Origin: a virus
Reading direction: 5' to 3' (one strand)
IMG/VR virus record: IMGVR_UViG_3300035698_022419
Location: 1-40,523 of that record
DNA: 40,523 nt
Under the pieces are notes generated by a model. The model was not told the DNA's origin and made no database searches. It was given only the letters and a program-made list of their open reading frames with translations. The position numbers and the translations under genes were made by a program. Shown in pieces: positions 1 to 8,616 of the stretch (the stretch's first letter is position 1; every line of letters starts with the position of its first letter).

Positions 1-42
1 AATGCGTTGTTTGCGTGGGAGAAGGGAGATGATTGGCCGTGA
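1..42 (+). CDS. C-terminal end of an upstream gene (partial)
   Basis: The frame beginning at base 1 is open and ends with a TGA at 40-42, giving the tail NALFAWEKGDDWP. That stop overlaps the ATG at 42-44 of the next gene, the TGATG arrangement used repeatedly in this window. Too little is visible to assign a function. A second open frame (2-49) also runs off the left edge, so the choice of frame rests on the stop-start overlap alone. Confidence 0.4.
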   Translation, partial: NALFAWEKGDDWP

Positions 43-443
43 TGAATAGTTTCTTCGACAGTCAGTTATGCGACAGCAGCGAAGAGGTTTGCCGGAAGTG
101 CAGGCGTTCCCGGGAGTATCGTCGCGGAATCCTCTCATCCTTCGACGAGCCGACGGATGAGGATTTTGATTGTCCGAAGGGCAAGACGGAGGAGGACTTT
201 CCTCAGGAGTTCGAGTTGAACATCTTTCAGATGGGAATGGGTTTTGCAAGGGCCATGGCTGATGAGGCTAATGCGATAAAGAACCGCAAGCCACCGGTTC
301 CGGACGAGGAGTACCAGAGGCGGCTCTCCGTTTGTGGCGACTGCGAGTTCCTCAAGGGTGGTACTCGCTGCGCCAAGTGTGCCTGCATCATGAAGTTCAA
401 GGCGAAGCTCAGGACTGGAAAGTGTCCCATTGGCAAGTGGTGA
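42..443 (+). CDS. small Cys-rich, probably zinc-binding phage protein
   Basis: A 133-residue acidic protein with cysteines in pairs near both ends: CRKC close to the N-terminus and, in the last 35 residues, CGDC, CAKCAC and a terminal CPIGKW. A C-terminal cysteine cluster ending in CP-x-GKW recurs in small phage proteins and suggests a zinc knuckle, but I know of no proven function. The ATG at 42 is preferred because it overlaps the stop of the preceding frame. An in-frame TTG at 33 lies closer to the GGGAG at 24-28 and is the alternative start. It is followed by a glycosyltransferase gene with its own ribosome binding site. Confidence 0.7.
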   Translation: MNSFFDSQLCDSSEEVCRKCRRSREYRRGILSSFDEPTDEDFDCPKGKTEEDFPQEFELNIFQMGMGFARAMADEANAIKNRKPPVPDEEYQRRLSVCGDCEFLKGGTRCAKCACIMKFKAKLRTGKCPIGKW

Positions 444-474
444 TGCGTATAGTGTCATAAAGGAGATTTCGACA

Positions 475-1842
475 ATGCTGATTTCGGCCGCGATTATCGT
501 CAGGAACGAGGAAGCAATTATGCAGCGGTGCCTTGACTGTGTGAGCATGTTTGCTGACGAGATAGTGGTGGTGGATACGGGCTCCACTGACAAGACCAAG
601 GAGATTGCCGAGAAGCATCCGAAGGTCAGGCTCTTCGACTCGGACCACTTCGGTCCCTGGACGCACTACTCGGAGTTCAGCTTCAGCGTCGCCAAGAACG
701 AGGCGATTCGGAAGTGCGATGGAAAGTGGGTCATCTGGTGGGACGCCGATGATGTGATAAACCAGGAGAACGCCGACAGGATTCGGAAGATTGCAGAGGA
801 GACGGACGAGGTCTGCCTGTTCAGCTTCCTGGTCACCTTCGGACCCTTGTCGTTTGAGCACTGCCGGATGCTCCGCAACGGCAGCAGGCTCATGTTCGAC
901 GAGACGCACTCGGTTCATGAGTTCCTGAACACCATGGGATTCCCGAACCATTCTCGCAAGGACGTGCACATAGTTCACGTTCCGGATAAGAAGGAGGTTC
1001 CCTCTCCGGAGCGCAACGTCGCCATCATGGAGATGGACTACTATCAGCGGGGCATGGATGACGCGAGGACGATTTTCTACCTGGCTACCGGATACCGAGA
1101 GGTCGGTAAGAAGCCGGAGGCGATAGAGCTCTACAAGAAGTACCTGGAGAAGTCGGAGTGGTGCGAGGAGCGGTTCTTCGCGAGGTACTTCATGGCGCAG
1201 GTGATGGTGGAGCTGGAGCGCTACGGAGAGGCCCGGCAGGAGGCGCTCAGGGCGCTGGCGGAGGACTACAGGTTCGGCGGTGAGGCTTGCACCCTGCTCG
1301 GAGACCTGTCGTTCCGCGAGAAGGATTACAAGAGGGCGCAGAGCTGGTTCATGCTGGCTGCCGACACGCCCGTCCCGGCTGATGCCAAGCTGTTCGTGAC
1401 GAAGGTCCTTTACGAGGGCTATCCTGGGGCGAGGGTGAGGGACTGCCATGAGGCCCTTGTTGGCAAGACCCCGAAGCTGCCGGCGCCGGGAGAGGCCCCT
1501 GCGAGAGTGACTGACGGCTCGTTCGAGCTTCCCTCTGATGAGGATGAGGCGATAATGGCCGGCGGCGTCTTGGCAGCCATAGCCAGGCTGAGCGGCGGGC
1601 GGTACCGGGTGGTGGTCGGTGAGCGGCCTGAGGTCAAGGCCCTGGTCGGAGCCGTCGAGGAATTGGAGGAGTTTGACGGAAATGGCGCGGTTTCCTTGAT
1701 ATTGCCACCTACCCTGAAGGGGCGCTCGCGAGAGGAGTGGTACGGCAGGGCTGCCGGCCACGTCCAGAGCGACTGGGCTCCCATCGTCAAGGAAGCCAGG
1801 AAGGTATCAGAGGAAGTCAGGAGGGCTATGAATGCCAATTGA
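475..1842 (+). CDS. GT2 glycosyltransferase with helical repeat C-terminus
   Basis: A 455-residue family 2 (GT-A fold) glycosyltransferase. The N-terminus has the nucleotide-sugar binding pattern: a beta strand followed by VRNEE, then VVDTGSTDKT at about residues 32-41 and the metal-binding WWDADD near 88-93. The middle (about 190-300) looks like TPR-type helical repeats (AIELYKKYLEKS, EARQEALRALAED, YKRAQSWFMLAAD), as in GT2-TPR proteins that glycosylate proteins or peptides. The ATG at 475 is chosen because AAAGGAG at 459-465 precedes it at good spacing; the longer frame from 430 overlaps the previous gene without such a site. Donor and acceptor are unknown. It is physically separate from the glycan cluster at the right end. 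Confidence 0.85.
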   Translation: MLISAAIIVRNEEAIMQRCLDCVSMFADEIVVVDTGSTDKTKEIAEKHPKVRLFDSDHFGPWTHYSEFSFSVAKNEAIRKCDGKWVIWWDADDVINQENADRIRKIAEETDEVCLFSFLVTFGPLSFEHCRMLRNGSRLMFDETHSVHEFLNTMGFPNHSRKDVHIVHVPDKKEVPSPERNVAIMEMDYYQRGMDDARTIFYLATGYREVGKKPEAIELYKKYLEKSEWCEERFFARYFMAQVMVELERYGEARQEALRALAEDYRFGGEACTLLGDLSFREKDYKRAQSWFMLAADTPVPADAKLFVTKVLYEGYPGARVRDCHEALVGKTPKLPAPGEAPARVTDGSFELPSDEDEAIMAGGVLAAIARLSGGRYRVVVGERPEVKALVGAVEELEEFDGNGAVSLILPPTLKGRSREEWYGRAAGHVQSDWAPIVKEARKVSEEVRRAMNAN

Positions 1843-2299
1843 AGTACTTTACGACACCAGCAGCTTGCCGGAGTGCGACCTGGTGGGCATCCTGACCGCT
1901 GAGACGCAGCTTTGTGGAATTATTAACAATTGCCCGTTGAGGAGGAGAGCCGTGCCATTCTATCCGATGGACTTTTACGCCGACAATAACAGGCGTCTGA
2001 GATGCTACATCCGGGATGGCGACCTGAACATCGTCGACCTGACCGGCGCAACCTGCATATTCACCGTCAAGATGACCAAGGATGACGTCACGCCGGCTAT
2101 TCAGAAGAGCACGGCTGTTTCTGGGGAGGGGCAGATTGGCTCCGCCGACCAGGGGGAGTGCTTCTTTTACCTGGTGCCGGCGGATACGTCGAGCCTCGCC
2201 ATTGCGCAGTACAGGTTCGACGTTACGGTCATCCTTGCTGACGGCAATGAATACACGACCGTCGAGGGCGTCTTCAATCTTCTCCAGCCGGTTCGGTAG
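1832..2299 (+). CDS. probable virion protein, BppU-type N-terminal fold
   Basis: A 155-residue, beta-rich protein. The stretch beginning at FYPMDFYADNNRRLRCYIRDGD, with LNIVDLTGATCIFTVK and later YRFDVTVILADGNEYTTVEGVFNL, follows the layout of small phage baseplate or fibre-attachment domains (a requested-input type beta sandwich: 'DLTGA.. f.vk' and 'eG.f.l'). This is a family-style resemblance, not a match I can compute. The ATG overlaps the end of the glycosyltransferase by 11 bases, and AGGAGGG at 1819-1825 is well placed. It is the only structural-looking gene in the window. Confidence 0.5.
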   Translation: MPIEVLYDTSSLPECDLVGILTAETQLCGIINNCPLRRRAVPFYPMDFYADNNRRLRCYIRDGDLNIVDLTGATCIFTVKMTKDDVTPAIQKSTAVSGEGQIGSADQGECFFYLVPADTSSLAIAQYRFDVTVILADGNEYTTVEGVFNLLQPVR

Positions 2300-2311
2300 C
2301 CTCTGCCCCTT

Positions 2312-2324
2312 GGGCGTATAGTAG
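2312..2324 (+). promoter_or_regulatory. candidate phage promoter, GGGCG-TATAGT type
   Basis: GGGCGTATAGTAG sits in the 48-base gap before the SNF2 helicase gene. It shares the GGGCG block and -10-like hexamer with the sites at 5699, 19004, 19996 and 22173. No TTGACA-like -35 is found 16-18 bases upstream. The hexamer has one change (TATAGT), making this the weakest of the intergenic copies. Confidence 0.4.
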
Positions 2325-2347
2325 GCCGGAAGCCAGTGGAGATTTGA

Positions 2348-4147
2348 ATGTCGGCAATTTTCGTAAATGATGCGGGCCAGCTCGTGGTTAGCTGTCCATA
2401 TGAGTCTCGCAAGGTCGTGAAGTCGGCCGGCGGCAAGTGGGACGCGGTGGTGAGAAAGTGGACCCTCGCCTTCAGCCCGGCCGCCGTTGAGCGGCTGATA
2501 GACAACCTTCCCGACCCGCAGGTTCACCCGGATGTTGAGAAGGTCCTGGTTGAGACCATCGAGCGTGAGAAGAAGCTCAGGAAGATTCGGGCCATGTCCA
2601 GTGTGGACCATCCCGTCAGGTTGAAGGTCCCGGGGCTGACGGGAGCCCTGTACAACTACCAGAAGCTCGGGGTCATGTTCGCCTTGGCGAACGGGCGTGG
2701 CGTCCTCATCGCTGACGAGATGGGGTTGGGCAAGACCTTGCAGGCCATAGCCACTGCTCTCTTTCTCAAGGAGAGGGGAGAGATAAGCGAGGCCCTCATC
2801 GTCGTTCCTCCCTCGCTCAAGTACAACTGGGCCATCGAGATTGAGAAGTGGACGAAGGAGTCGTACGTGGTGGTGGACGGAGCGCCGGACGACAGGGTGG
2901 CGCAGTGGCTCAAGAAGGATGTGTTCTTCTACGTGGTCAACTTTGAGCTGCTGCTGGAGGACCTCTTCGGCGGCAAGGAGTACAAGGCGAAAGAGGACGA
3001 GACCAAGCAGCAGCTCGTGGAGAGGGAGGCGAAGATTGCCAGGGCGCAGAGGCGGGCCCGGATACTGGCCCCGGTCCGCGAGAGGATGTGGGGGCTCATC
3101 GCGGTGGACGAGGCCCAGGCGCTCAAGAGCGCCTTGTCGAAGCGGACGATGAACGTCAGGAGGCTGCGGGGCAGGTTCCGCATGGCGCTGACCGGCACGC
3201 CGATGGACGGACGCCTCGAGGAGCTTCACAGTCTGATGGAGTTCGTCTGCCCCGGCCTTCTGGGCAGCCGCACGGTATTCCTCCAGAGGCACGCCGAGAC
3301 GGATGTGTTCGGCAAGGTGGTCAAGTATAAGCGCGTCGGCGAGGTGAGGGAGAAGATTGCGCCGCACTTCCTTCGAAGGTTGAAGAAGGACGTCCTGGAC
3401 GACCTGCCCGACAAGGTGTACTCCAACCGGATGGTGGAGCTCACGGGCCAGGAGAAGAAGGTTTACAAGGAGCTTGCCGGACACGGGCATGCGGCGACCG
3501 AGGATGCGGCTGCCCTGGTGGCGTGCATCAGGTGCAAGCAGTTCTGCGACAGCCCGAGTCTCTTGGCCGACGCCCTTGAGAAGGCGGAGGAGGTTGACGA
3601 GAAGGAGGTCAAGAAGCTGCGGAAGATGAAGGAGAGCAAGCTGGACGCCCTGAGGGATGTTCTTCAGGAGGTGGTGGTGGACAACGCTCACAAGGTGCTG
3701 GTGTTCAGCCAGTACGCCTCGATGGTCAAGGTCCTCATGAGGGTGTTCGACGAGATGGGGCTGAAGTATCTCTGCATCTGGGGCGACACGCCGAAGAAGG
3801 AGCGCGCGGAGTATCAGCAGAGGTTCAACACCGACAGGACGATTGACCTCATGGTGGGTACGGAGGCGATGAGCGCGGGCCTGAACTTCACGGCGGCCGA
3901 CTACGTCATCAACTACGACGACAACTGGGCTCCGGCGTTCATGGCGCAGCGGGAGGACAGGGCGCACAGGATAGGGCAGAAGAACACCGTTACCGTCATC
4001 AATTTCGTATGCGTGGATACAATAGAGGAAAGGATACGCACTGTCCTCTACCAGAAGTCGAAGATTTCGGCGCAGGCACTGGGTGACGACCTGGATGAGA
4101 TGGTGCTGAAAAGGCTAGGGCCGAAAGACACGGCCAAGCTGCTGTAG
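2348..4147 (+). CDS. SNF2-family DNA helicase/translocase
   Basis: A 599-residue superfamily 2 ATPase of the SNF2 group. Visible motifs in order: Walker A DEMGLGKT (123-130), DEAQ (254-257), LTGTP (281-285), VFSQYASMVKVL (motif IV region) and QREDRAHRIGQ (about 533-543). The first 60 residues (CPYESRKVVKSAGGKWDAVVRKW) resemble the small N-terminal domain of SMARCAL1-like annealing helicases. In phages such enzymes remodel forks or branched DNA, a role held by UvsW in T4-like phages. The ATG follows GGAG at 2338-2341. It stands first in the replication block and is followed 10 bases later by the replicative helicase gene. Confidence 0.92.
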   Translation: MSAIFVNDAGQLVVSCPYESRKVVKSAGGKWDAVVRKWTLAFSPAAVERLIDNLPDPQVHPDVEKVLVETIEREKKLRKIRAMSSVDHPVRLKVPGLTGALYNYQKLGVMFALANGRGVLIADEMGLGKTLQAIATALFLKERGEISEALIVVPPSLKYNWAIEIEKWTKESYVVVDGAPDDRVAQWLKKDVFFYVVNFELLLEDLFGGKEYKAKEDETKQQLVEREAKIARAQRRARILAPVRERMWGLIAVDEAQALKSALSKRTMNVRRLRGRFRMALTGTPMDGRLEELHSLMEFVCPGLLGSRTVFLQRHAETDVFGKVVKYKRVGEVREKIAPHFLRRLKKDVLDDLPDKVYSNRMVELTGQEKKVYKELAGHGHAATEDAAALVACIRCKQFCDSPSLLADALEKAEEVDEKEVKKLRKMKESKLDALRDVLQEVVVDNAHKVLVFSQYASMVKVLMRVFDEMGLKYLCIWGDTPKKERAEYQQRFNTDRTIDLMVGTEAMSAGLNFTAADYVINYDDNWAPAFMAQREDRAHRIGQKNTVTVINFVCVDTIEERIRTVLYQKSKISAQALGDDLDEMVLKRLGPKDTAKLL

Positions 4148-4157
4148 GGAAGAGACG

Positions 4158-5699
4158 ATGTCATTCAATGATACCATGGACCTGGAAAGGTCGCTGCTGC
4201 GGGCGCTCTCGAAGAGCGTCATGATGTGCCGGAAGTATATTCAGTCAGTCCGGGAGGAGTGGTTCACCACCGACGAGAGGGCGTTCGTCTTCCATGTCAT
4301 GATGGAGACGTTCCGGGCCTCCAAGTCCATCCTGACGGCGAAGGTGCTGGAGTACGAGGTTGAGAAGCGCATCGAGGAGGAGGAGCGCAAGCACTACCTG
4401 GGCGAGTGGAACTTTATCGAGGCGGTTGCGGTTGGCGACCCGCCGGAGGCCATTATCGACCGTTTGCGCGAGGCGCATGCGGGTCGCGTGATGATGGGGA
4501 GCATAGAGGATGTCGTGCTGAAGGCGGAGGCCGGGGACATCGTCGAGGCCATCTCCATGTTCAAGCAGGCCGCGGTCTCCATGAACATCGGCAAGCACGA
4601 CCAGCCGATAGTTGAGTTGACCGACTACCGCCACCGCTTGAAGCTCATCAAGGACAAGAAGGAGCATCCGGAGAAGTACCTGGGCATCAAGATTGGATTC
4701 AAGACGTTCGACAAGCGCACGGGAGGGCTGTTTCCCGGGGAGCTGACGCTCATCGCCGGTGTGACGGGGCTGGGCAAGTCCACCCTGGTCAAGCAGCTTC
4801 AGAAGGGCATAATAACGCTCAACAAGGATAAGAACGTCCTCCACATCGCGAACGAGGAGTCGCAGATGCAGGTGGAGACGAAGTTCGACGCTCTGATGAG
4901 CGAGGTCCCCTATCTGGACTTCAAGCTCGCGAAAATCTCCGACGACGACCTGGACAAGTGGATAAGCTCGATGACCCACGACTTGAAGAAGCCAGGCGTC
5001 GGCAGGGTGTTCATCAAGGAGGTGCCGGCGTTCACGGACGTGACGCTGATAGAGCAGGCTTACCGGGAGCTCGAGGCCAAGGGAATCAAGATTCACGTCA
5101 TCGTCATTGACCATCTTCCGCACGTCATCCCCATTATGAAGGCATACGGGGAAAACGACGAGAAGGCCAAGGCCGCGGCGGACTGTAAGCAGCTGGCGAA
5201 GGACCTGGACTGCTCGGTGGTGATTCCGACCCAGGCGGCTACGGAGGTTGAGGCGAAGCAGCAGAAGGGCCGCAGGGCCGGCAAGCTGGACGTCTACGGC
5301 TCCAAGGCGCAGATTCACGTGGCGAACACCTTCATCATCATCACGGACAAGGGGAAGGTCCCGGACGATAAGCTGGAGGAGTGGCAGAGGGATGTCATGT
5401 GGCTGGCCGATATCAAGAAAAACCGGGATGGACCGCCGTTCTGCTTCAGGTGCCGGCACTACGTCCAGTATGGCAAGGTGGTGGAGACCGCCGCCAACGA
5501 CGAGCAGGAGAGCGATGAGGAGCACGCCGCCGACGACGCCGAAAGGGCGGAGGCTGCCAAGGCTGCCGAGGAGGAGATTAAGAGCGACCAGGAGACTACG
5601 GAGGAGCCCGTTCAGGAGCCCGCCGAGAAGGTTGAGGAGCCGACGCCTCAGAAGAGGAAGGTGAGGATACCCAGCAGCATTGCTCGTCATGGTGACTAG
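4158..5699 (+). CDS. dnaB: DnaB-like replicative DNA helicase
   Basis: A 513-residue RecA-fold hexameric helicase. It has an N-terminal helical region (1-150), a linker, then the ATPase domain: FPGELTLIAGVTGLGKST (Walker A at about 201-209), a Walker B strand IHVIVIDHLPH (312-322), and VVIPTQAATEVE corresponding to the sensor region of DnaB helicases. An arginine-finger type basic stretch follows. The last 70 residues are an acidic, low-complexity tail (EEEIKSDQETTEEPVQEP) that resembles the protein-docking tails of phage replication proteins. It would unwind the fork and recruit the primase encoded two genes downstream. Start: ATG after AGGGAAGAG. Confidence 0.9.
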   Translation: MSFNDTMDLERSLLRALSKSVMMCRKYIQSVREEWFTTDERAFVFHVMMETFRASKSILTAKVLEYEVEKRIEEEERKHYLGEWNFIEAVAVGDPPEAIIDRLREAHAGRVMMGSIEDVVLKAEAGDIVEAISMFKQAAVSMNIGKHDQPIVELTDYRHRLKLIKDKKEHPEKYLGIKIGFKTFDKRTGGLFPGELTLIAGVTGLGKSTLVKQLQKGIITLNKDKNVLHIANEESQMQVETKFDALMSEVPYLDFKLAKISDDDLDKWISSMTHDLKKPGVGRVFIKEVPAFTDVTLIEQAYRELEAKGIKIHVIVIDHLPHVIPIMKAYGENDEKAKAAADCKQLAKDLDCSVVIPTQAATEVEAKQQKGRRAGKLDVYGSKAQIHVANTFIIITDKGKVPDDKLEEWQRDVMWLADIKKNRDGPPFCFRCRHYVQYGKVVETAANDEQESDEEHAADDAERAEAAKAAEEEIKSDQETTEEPVQEPAEKVEEPTPQKRKVRIPSSIARHGD

Positions 5700-5712
5700 G
5701 GGCGTATAATAG
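5699..5712 (+). promoter_or_regulatory. candidate phage promoter, GGGCG-TATAAT type
   Basis: GGGGCGTATAATAG lies directly after the dnaB-like stop codon and 66 bases before the start chosen for the next gene. The TATAAT is at 5705-5710. The expected -35 region (GCTCGT at 5682-5687) does not resemble TTGACA. The remaining 65-base leader holds no gene. Confidence 0.5.
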
Positions 5713-5777
5713 CGCGTGGGCCCATCATAGGCATGAAGGGCAGAACTTAGGCAAAAATGGCAAGGAGGGCATCTCGA

Positions 5778-6752
5778 ATGTCGCACGAACTAATCGCTCA
5801 TCAGAACATCGGGGACGAGTTCTCCGGGACTTACTACGTTCAAAGCGCCTACATCAAGCAGACGGTCCAGAAGAAGGACTACACCGACATGGTCCTGCGG
5901 GACAAGTCGGGGGCGCGCTCGGTCAAGTACTGGGGGACGGTGAAGGACCTGTCGAAGGGATGCTGGGTCTTCGTCGCCGCCATGGTGGAGGAGTACCTGG
6001 GCAATCCGTCAATCATCACCAGGAACATCGAGCTCGCGGACGAGCCGGACGACCTGGACGACTACATCTCCATCTATGACGGGTTCAAGGACCTGGCCGA
6101 CGAGTTCGACGTCCTCAGGGGCGAGCTGAAGGAGCTCGAGGTGAAGACCGAGGACGAGACTTGCAGCATGATGGTGGACGAGGTCTACCGCTCGGGTTCG
6201 TTCTTTGACAAGTTCGTTCGCTGCCCCGGTTCGGATGGTCCGAGTTACGGGAAGCAGGGAGGGCTGCTGGCCAGCGTGGTCAGGGTGGCCCGTCACGCAT
6301 TGGACGCGAGCCAGTTCTACGAGACCAGTGACATGGAGAAGTCCGTGCTCCTGACCGCGGCCCTTCTGTGCCGGGTCGGTGGCGCTGACGCCTACCAGTT
6401 TGAGGACTGCATGCCGGTGATGAACCGGAGCGGAATCCTCCTTGGCGTTCCGAACCTTACGATGACCAGGGTGAGCAACGCCCTGAAGCGCGTCAAGGCG
6501 TCGGTTAAGAAGGAGGAGTCCAAGAAGGAGATTGACTCGGAGGTCATCCTGCGCGTCCTGCACGCGGTCGTGGCCGCGAACAAGACCTGCGGCGTTGAGG
6601 CGATGACGAGGGAGGCCATGGTCCTCCAGGGCGTCGTCGAGCTGGATGCCGAGGTCGTTGACGCTCTTGACTTCATCGACAACGACGTGAACGAGGATGA
6701 CGAGTTCACAGCGTTCGACCCGAGGATGCGGCGCCGGTACTTCAAGGGGTAG
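5778..6752 (+). CDS. YhaM-like OB-fold/HD-domain protein, HD site degenerate
   Basis: A 324-residue protein with the layout of YhaM/Cbf1 3'-5' exoribonucleases: an OB-fold-like N-terminus (FSGTYYVQSAYIKQT ... MVLRDKSGARSVKYWG, residues 15-52) and an HD-type helical domain from about 161. The helices align with the family (GGLLASVVRVARHA for GGLLEHTxxVAxxA, VLLTAALLCRVGG for LLIAGALLHDIGK, then a late HAVVAANK segment for the SHHG helix). The metal ligands are gone: EH is AS, HD is CR, and the HH pair is AN. I infer a nucleic-acid-binding protein without nuclease activity. The ATG at 5778 is chosen over 5757 because AAGGAGGG at 5762-5769 lies between them at ideal spacing. Confidence 0.65.
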   Translation: MSHELIAHQNIGDEFSGTYYVQSAYIKQTVQKKDYTDMVLRDKSGARSVKYWGTVKDLSKGCWVFVAAMVEEYLGNPSIITRNIELADEPDDLDDYISIYDGFKDLADEFDVLRGELKELEVKTEDETCSMMVDEVYRSGSFFDKFVRCPGSDGPSYGKQGGLLASVVRVARHALDASQFYETSDMEKSVLLTAALLCRVGGADAYQFEDCMPVMNRSGILLGVPNLTMTRVSNALKRVKASVKKEESKKEIDSEVILRVLHAVVAANKTCGVEAMTREAMVLQGVVELDAEVVDALDFIDNDVNEDDEFTAFDPRMRRRYFKG

Positions 6753-6759
6753 GTCTCCC

Positions 6760-7818
6760 ATGGAGCTTAGCATTCGGGACAGGCAGAGGTACCGCAACAT
6801 CGAGTGGCTGATGCCGTCCGTGGATGTGGTTGGCGTCCTGGAGAAGCTGGGCGTCGAGAAGATATCCCCGCACGGCGATGAGGTGGAGGCGATGTGTCCG
6901 GACCACCACCTCTTCGTCGGGCATGACCCGTCGCACGCCAAGTGGGCCTGCAACGTGGACACCGGTAAGACCTACTGCTTCACGGAGCCAAGGGGCTCCA
7001 ACTTGATTTGGACCGTTACGCGGCTGCTTGACTGCTCGCCGCGTGACGCCGTCAAGTTCATGACAGGCAGCGACGCCTCGAAGCTCCAGGGTGCGGCCAT
7101 CCTTGGAAAGATAAGCAAGATGCGCCGCGGCAAGTATGAGAAGGAGCGGGACCCGGTGCGGCTGGACGATATCAGGAAGGACCTGGTGGACCGTTACATC
7201 TCGCAGGCGTGCTACGACTTCTTCACTGACCCGCCGGCCAAGAAGCCCTGCAATATCTCGCGAGCGACGGTGGACCGCTACCGCGTGTTCGAGAGACGGT
7301 GGGGGTACTACAGCAACCGGGCGGTGGTGCCGTTCTTCATGAACGGCGAGCTAGTGGGGTTCTGCGCCATAGACCTGCTAGGTGAGAGGCAGTGGCTCCT
7401 GGAGCATCCGCTGAATGACGAGGGCGATTACAAGAAGACCCTGTACCCGCTGAACTTCCGTTCAAAGGAGTGCCTGTTCGGCTATGACGATGTCACGCCG
7501 GGGTGCGAGAAGCTGTTCGTAACGGAGGGTGGCAGGGAGGTTATGAAGCTGTTCCAGGAGGGCTACGAGGATGCGGTGGGGTGTCTCAAGTCGGACCTTA
7601 GCGACGAGCAGATTCTGCTCATATCCAAGAAGGCGCCGAAGGAGGTCGTGCTCTTTTTCGACGGAGACAGGGCGGGCTGGGCGGCGACGGACAAGAACGC
7701 TGAGAAGTTAAAAAGGGTTTTTCGGGTGCGAAAATGCTACTTACCCGTGGGAATTGACCCCAAGAACATGAGTGCCAACGAGATAGAAAAGTTGGTAAAA
7801 AGGTCAAAATCCACTTGA
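6760..7818 (+). CDS. dnaG: DnaG-type DNA primase
   Basis: A 352-residue primase that would lay RNA primers at the fork. The N-terminal zinc-binding module is visible (CPDHH at 46-50, then C64 and C73 in the TYCF segment, followed by a GSNLIWTVTRLL helix typical of the CHC2 finger). The TOPRIM catalytic centre has LFVTEGGREV (glutamate near 254) and VVLFFDGDRAG (acidic DxD near 301-303). It is shorter than bacterial DnaG (about 580-650) and lacks the C-terminal helicase-binding domain, as is common for phage primases. The ATG at 6760 follows AAGGGGTAGG; the track of the same frame upstream overlaps the preceding gene and is rejected. The last 100 bases turn A/T-rich. Confidence 0.88.
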   Translation: MELSIRDRQRYRNIEWLMPSVDVVGVLEKLGVEKISPHGDEVEAMCPDHHLFVGHDPSHAKWACNVDTGKTYCFTEPRGSNLIWTVTRLLDCSPRDAVKFMTGSDASKLQGAAILGKISKMRRGKYEKERDPVRLDDIRKDLVDRYISQACYDFFTDPPAKKPCNISRATVDRYRVFERRWGYYSNRAVVPFFMNGELVGFCAIDLLGERQWLLEHPLNDEGDYKKTLYPLNFRSKECLFGYDDVTPGCEKLFVTEGGREVMKLFQEGYEDAVGCLKSDLSDEQILLISKKAPKEVVLFFDGDRAGWAATDKNAEKLKRVFRVRKCYLPVGIDPKNMSANEIEKLVKRSKST

Positions 7819-7911
7819 AGCAGACCTTTCCTTGGGCCATATTGGTCAATCAGGCAGACCGATTTGGTCTTTACATCACGCCGATTTTCGGCAAGAGGCA
7901 AGGAGAGCAGC

Positions 7912-8616
7912 ATGTCCACGTCCACCCGCGGCGACTCGGGGCCGCGTCAGAAGTTCCCAGTTACCTTCCGCCAGCCCATCCGTTACGAGGAACCCACTCC
8001 AAAGCGACCCGTCTCCAAGGAGATGATGGCCGAGCATCTTGGACAGGAGAGGCCCTGCATCACGGTGGCCCAGACCTACTATGCGGACGGTCTCTACAAG
8101 AGCGTTTCCAATCTCGTCTTCAAGCTCGCGGTGAAGTACCACCCAACCTGTCCCCGGTCGGAAGTGGGGGACATGGCGCAGGACTGCTGGGTTAGAATCG
8201 TCAAGAAGCTACACCTCTACAGGATGAACCGCTCCTGCTTCACGACGTGGGTTTACAAGGTCTGCTCGTCGGTGTTGAACAAGAGCTACAAGCGTTCCAA
8301 GAAGAGGGCCTCGAGGTACGTCGAGATGCCTGACGGGTTGGATGAGAACCGGACTCAGGAGGAGGCGGCTCTGGGTGATTTCAGGAACACTATTGACTTG
8401 AAGGGTATAATAAGGAAGTTGAAGGTCTTGTATCCTGAGAGGAAAAGTATGATTGACGCCATATTCGTGAGCCGCGACGGTCTGTACAATTCGGATGTCG
8501 TGTACAGGAGCGCAGCCGTGAGCTGCGGGTCGACGGCTGCGAAGGTGTCGAGGTTCTTTAAGGAGAAGGTGAGGCCGTTTTTTATTGACCAGTTTAAGGA
8601 GAGCACCGATGAGTGA
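7912..8616 (+). CDS. sigma-like RNA polymerase factor (region 2)
   Basis: A 234-residue protein with the helices of sigma-70 region 2: an entry helix SVSNLVFKLAVKYHP, then EVGDMAQDCWVRIVKKLHLY, and the DNA-melting/-10 segment CFTTWVYKVCSSVLNKSYKRSKKR (about residues 73-145). The rest (MIDAIFVSRDGLYNSDVVYRSAA ... AAKVSRFFKEKVRPFF) is compatible with a helix-turn-helix region, but a region 4 is not clear. It is comparable to phage late or middle sigma factors such as T4 gp55, which rely on region 2 and -10 contacts. The ATG follows AAGGAG at 7900-7905. The 93-base gap before it contains only a weak 5-bp hairpin (7856-7870). A target motif is suggested by the GGGCG-TATAAT sites. Confidence 0.72.
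   Translation: MSTSTRGDSGPRQKFPVTFRQPIRYEEPTPKRPVSKEMMAEHLGQERPCITVAQTYYADGLYKSVSNLVFKLAVKYHPTCPRSEVGDMAQDCWVRIVKKLHLYRMNRSCFTTWVYKVCSSVLNKSYKRSKKRASRYVEMPDGLDENRTQEEAALGDFRNTIDLKGIIRKLKVLYPERKSMIDAIFVSRDGLYNSDVVYRSAAVSCGSTAAKVSRFFKEKVRPFFIDQFKESTDE

Noticed and set aside
1826-3967. Very long minus-strand open frame (713 codons) and similar ones at 409-1761, 4245-5786 and 12639-14117
   Set aside because: They lie exactly opposite strong + strand genes, have Leu/Arg/His/Val-rich repetitive translations and no domain signs. They result from the G/C-biased third codon positions of the real genes.
7856-7870. Possible terminator before the sigma-like gene
   Set aside because: The stem has only five pairs and two following T's; too weak to call.
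8406-8411. TATAAT inside the sigma-like gene
   Set aside because: It is within coding sequence, lacks the GGGCG block, and no gene starts at a suitable distance downstream.
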